Source: an uncultured Collinsella sp. (GTDB lineage: Bacteria > Actinomycetota > Coriobacteriia > Coriobacteriales > Coriobacteriaceae). From it: a DNA stretch of 6,853 nt. The notes below the pieces were generated by a model. The model did no database searches and was not told the origin of the DNA. It saw only the letters and a list, made by a program, of their open reading frames with translations. The position numbers were made by a program, and so were the translations under genes. The DNA lies in NCBI GenBank assembly GCA_902494765.1, contig CABUUK010000070.1, positions 1 to 6,853 of the forward strand, read 5' to 3'. Below, in pieces: positions 6,445-6,853 of the stretch. Position 1 is the first letter of the stretch. Every line of letters begins with the position of its first letter.

Positions 6445-6647
6445 CATGGACAGACGACATATATATGCAGAAAACAGTTTTAGCTATGCAATTCCTAAAC
6501 ATGAAATTATTTGTGCAATCTTGCTCAATTCCTTAGAAAAAAGAACGATTACCTTTGAAAACCTGCTTTAGAGAACTGAAGTGCATCATGGGGGAATCAT
6601 ATGCGATATACCGTTCATCGCACTTTGCTGACCGTTCGGGGGCGAGG

Positions 6648-6676
6648 TGGAATTGCGGGTGGTTTTTGGATATAAC
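6648..6676 (+). promoter_or_regulatory. Weak candidate arcA promoter
   Basis: TATAAC (6671-6676, five of six) is preceded at 17 bases by TGGAAT (6648-6653), which matches the -35 consensus poorly. Transcription would start near 6683, giving a leader of about 75 bases. A weak -35 would suit an activated promoter. The perfect TATAAT at 6423-6428 is a competing candidate with a leader of over 300 bases. Confidence 0.3.
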
Positions 6677-6692
6677 TAGAGCTGTCAGCAAG

Positions 6693-6742
6693 CAGCGTCC
6701 CATACGGAGGGGCGCTGATACATTCGGCCAGTAAGGCCCGAA
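6693..6742 (+). promoter_or_regulatory. Two leader hairpins just upstream of arcA
   Basis: CAGCGTCCC (6693-6701) pairs with GGGGCGCTG (6709-6717), 9 bp with one U-G pair and loop ATACGGA. TTCGGCC (6723-6729) then pairs with GGCCCGAA (6735-6742) with one bulged C and loop AGTAA. Neither is followed by a U-tract, so they are not terminators. The second ends nine bases before the AGGAGG of arcA. They may stabilise the mRNA or affect initiation; no known riboswitch class fits. Confidence 0.4.
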
Positions 6743-6758
6743 AGAAAGGTAGGAGGCC

Positions 6759-6853
6759 ATGACGAAAGGTCTGCACGTGCCTTCCGAGATCGGCAAGCTC
6801 AGGAAGGTCTGCCTGCACCGTCCCGGCGACGAGCTCCTCAACCTGCCGCCCGA
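6759..6853 (+). CDS. arcA: Arginine deiminase, N-terminal 31 codons, 3' end outside window
   Basis: Only the start is present. The segment HVPSEIGKLRKVCLHRPGDE (6-25), followed by LLNLPP, is the characteristic N-terminus of bacterial arginine deiminases, which begin with a short lead and then the first strand of the guanidino-modifying fold. The enzyme converts arginine to citrulline and ammonia, the first step of the ATP-yielding arginine deiminase pathway, in the cytoplasm. The catalytic Cys, His and Glu/Asp residues lie beyond the window. The frame is closed by TAG at 6750-6752, so the ATG at 6759 is the only likely start. Its AGGAGG (6751-6756) lies only two bases away; AAAGG (6745-6749) gives a more usual nine. 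It is transcribed divergently from ppk. Whether arcB, arcC or an arginine/ornithine antiporter gene follows cannot be seen. Confidence 0.9.
   Translation, partial: MTKGLHVPSEIGKLRKVCLHRPGDELLNLPP

Larger units (their letters stand above)
6207..6758. other. AT-rich divergent intergenic region between ppk and arcA
   Basis: About 550 bases with no gene I can support. By hand count 6241-6600 is about 38% G+C, far below the neighbouring coding DNA. Short open frames exist on both strands, but none resembles a known protein. It holds the control regions of both genes: a palindrome just before ppk, candidate -10 elements, a phased repeat array, inverted copies of a 9-mer, and leader hairpins before arcA. 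No intrinsic terminator, tRNA or recognised riboswitch is visible. Confidence 0.8.

Noticed and set aside
6265..6447. 60-codon minus-strand frame in the AT-rich gap
   Set aside because: No ribosome binding site precedes the ATG at 6447, and the translation resembles nothing I know.
6477..6489. GTTTTAGCTATGC resembles the start of type II CRISPR repeats
   Set aside because: There is a single copy, no spacer-repeat pattern and no cas gene. The match to the familiar GTTTTAGAGCTATG word is imperfect and short.
6644..6657. GAGGTGGAATTGCG resembles the T-box core (10 of 14 positions)
   Set aside because: I could not find a stem I with its conserved motifs or a specifier loop upstream, nor a competing terminator with a U-tract. 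A covariance-model search (Rfam T-box) would settle it.
6533..6841. 102-codon minus-strand frame overlapping the arcA start
   Set aside because: It runs antisense through arcA and its ribosome binding site, and has no recognisable domain.

Overview
The window looks like a piece of chromosome from a high-GC anaerobic actinobacterium of the class Coriobacteriia. Collinsella or a close relative is my best guess. The grounds are GC-rich coding DNA, the styles of the proteins, and the start of an arginine deiminase gene. This is recognition by eye, not a database result.

Five genes lie on the minus strand and one on the plus strand. Reading from the left: a P1/S58-family N-terminal-nucleophile peptidase whose 3' end is cut by the window edge (1-871); a Maf nucleotide pyrophosphatase (973-1554); a DJ-1/PfpI-family protein (1551-2093), whose stop codon overlaps the maf start as ATGA; an RlmD/RumA-type iron-sulfur 23S rRNA uracil-5-methyltransferase (2200-3513); and polyphosphate kinase 1 (3627-6206). 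After a gap of about 550 bases, arcA (arginine deiminase) begins on the plus strand at 6759 and runs off the right edge.

Transcription units, as inferred: ppk ends at a strong intrinsic terminator (about 3560-3603). The DJ-1/maf pair has its own candidate promoter (2130-2158) and ends at a second terminator (about 933-964). The peptidase follows with its own good ribosome binding site. Most of these genes are housekeeping or stress functions: nucleotide-pool sanitation, rRNA modification and polyphosphate synthesis. arcA begins a catabolic, ATP-yielding arginine pathway. No shared pathway links the minus-strand genes.

I see no mobile element, tRNA, rRNA, CRISPR array or defence system. The two most interesting parts are (1) a roughly 170-residue Ala/Pro/Glu-rich extension on PPK1 that ends in a basic, Gly/Leu-rich tip, and (2) the AT-rich (about 38% GC over 6241-6600, counted by hand) divergent ppk-arcA gap. 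That gap holds a helically phased TGAAT-like repeat array, inverted copies of a 9-mer near the two genes, and a leader with hairpins before arcA. No clearly new multi-gene system is visible.
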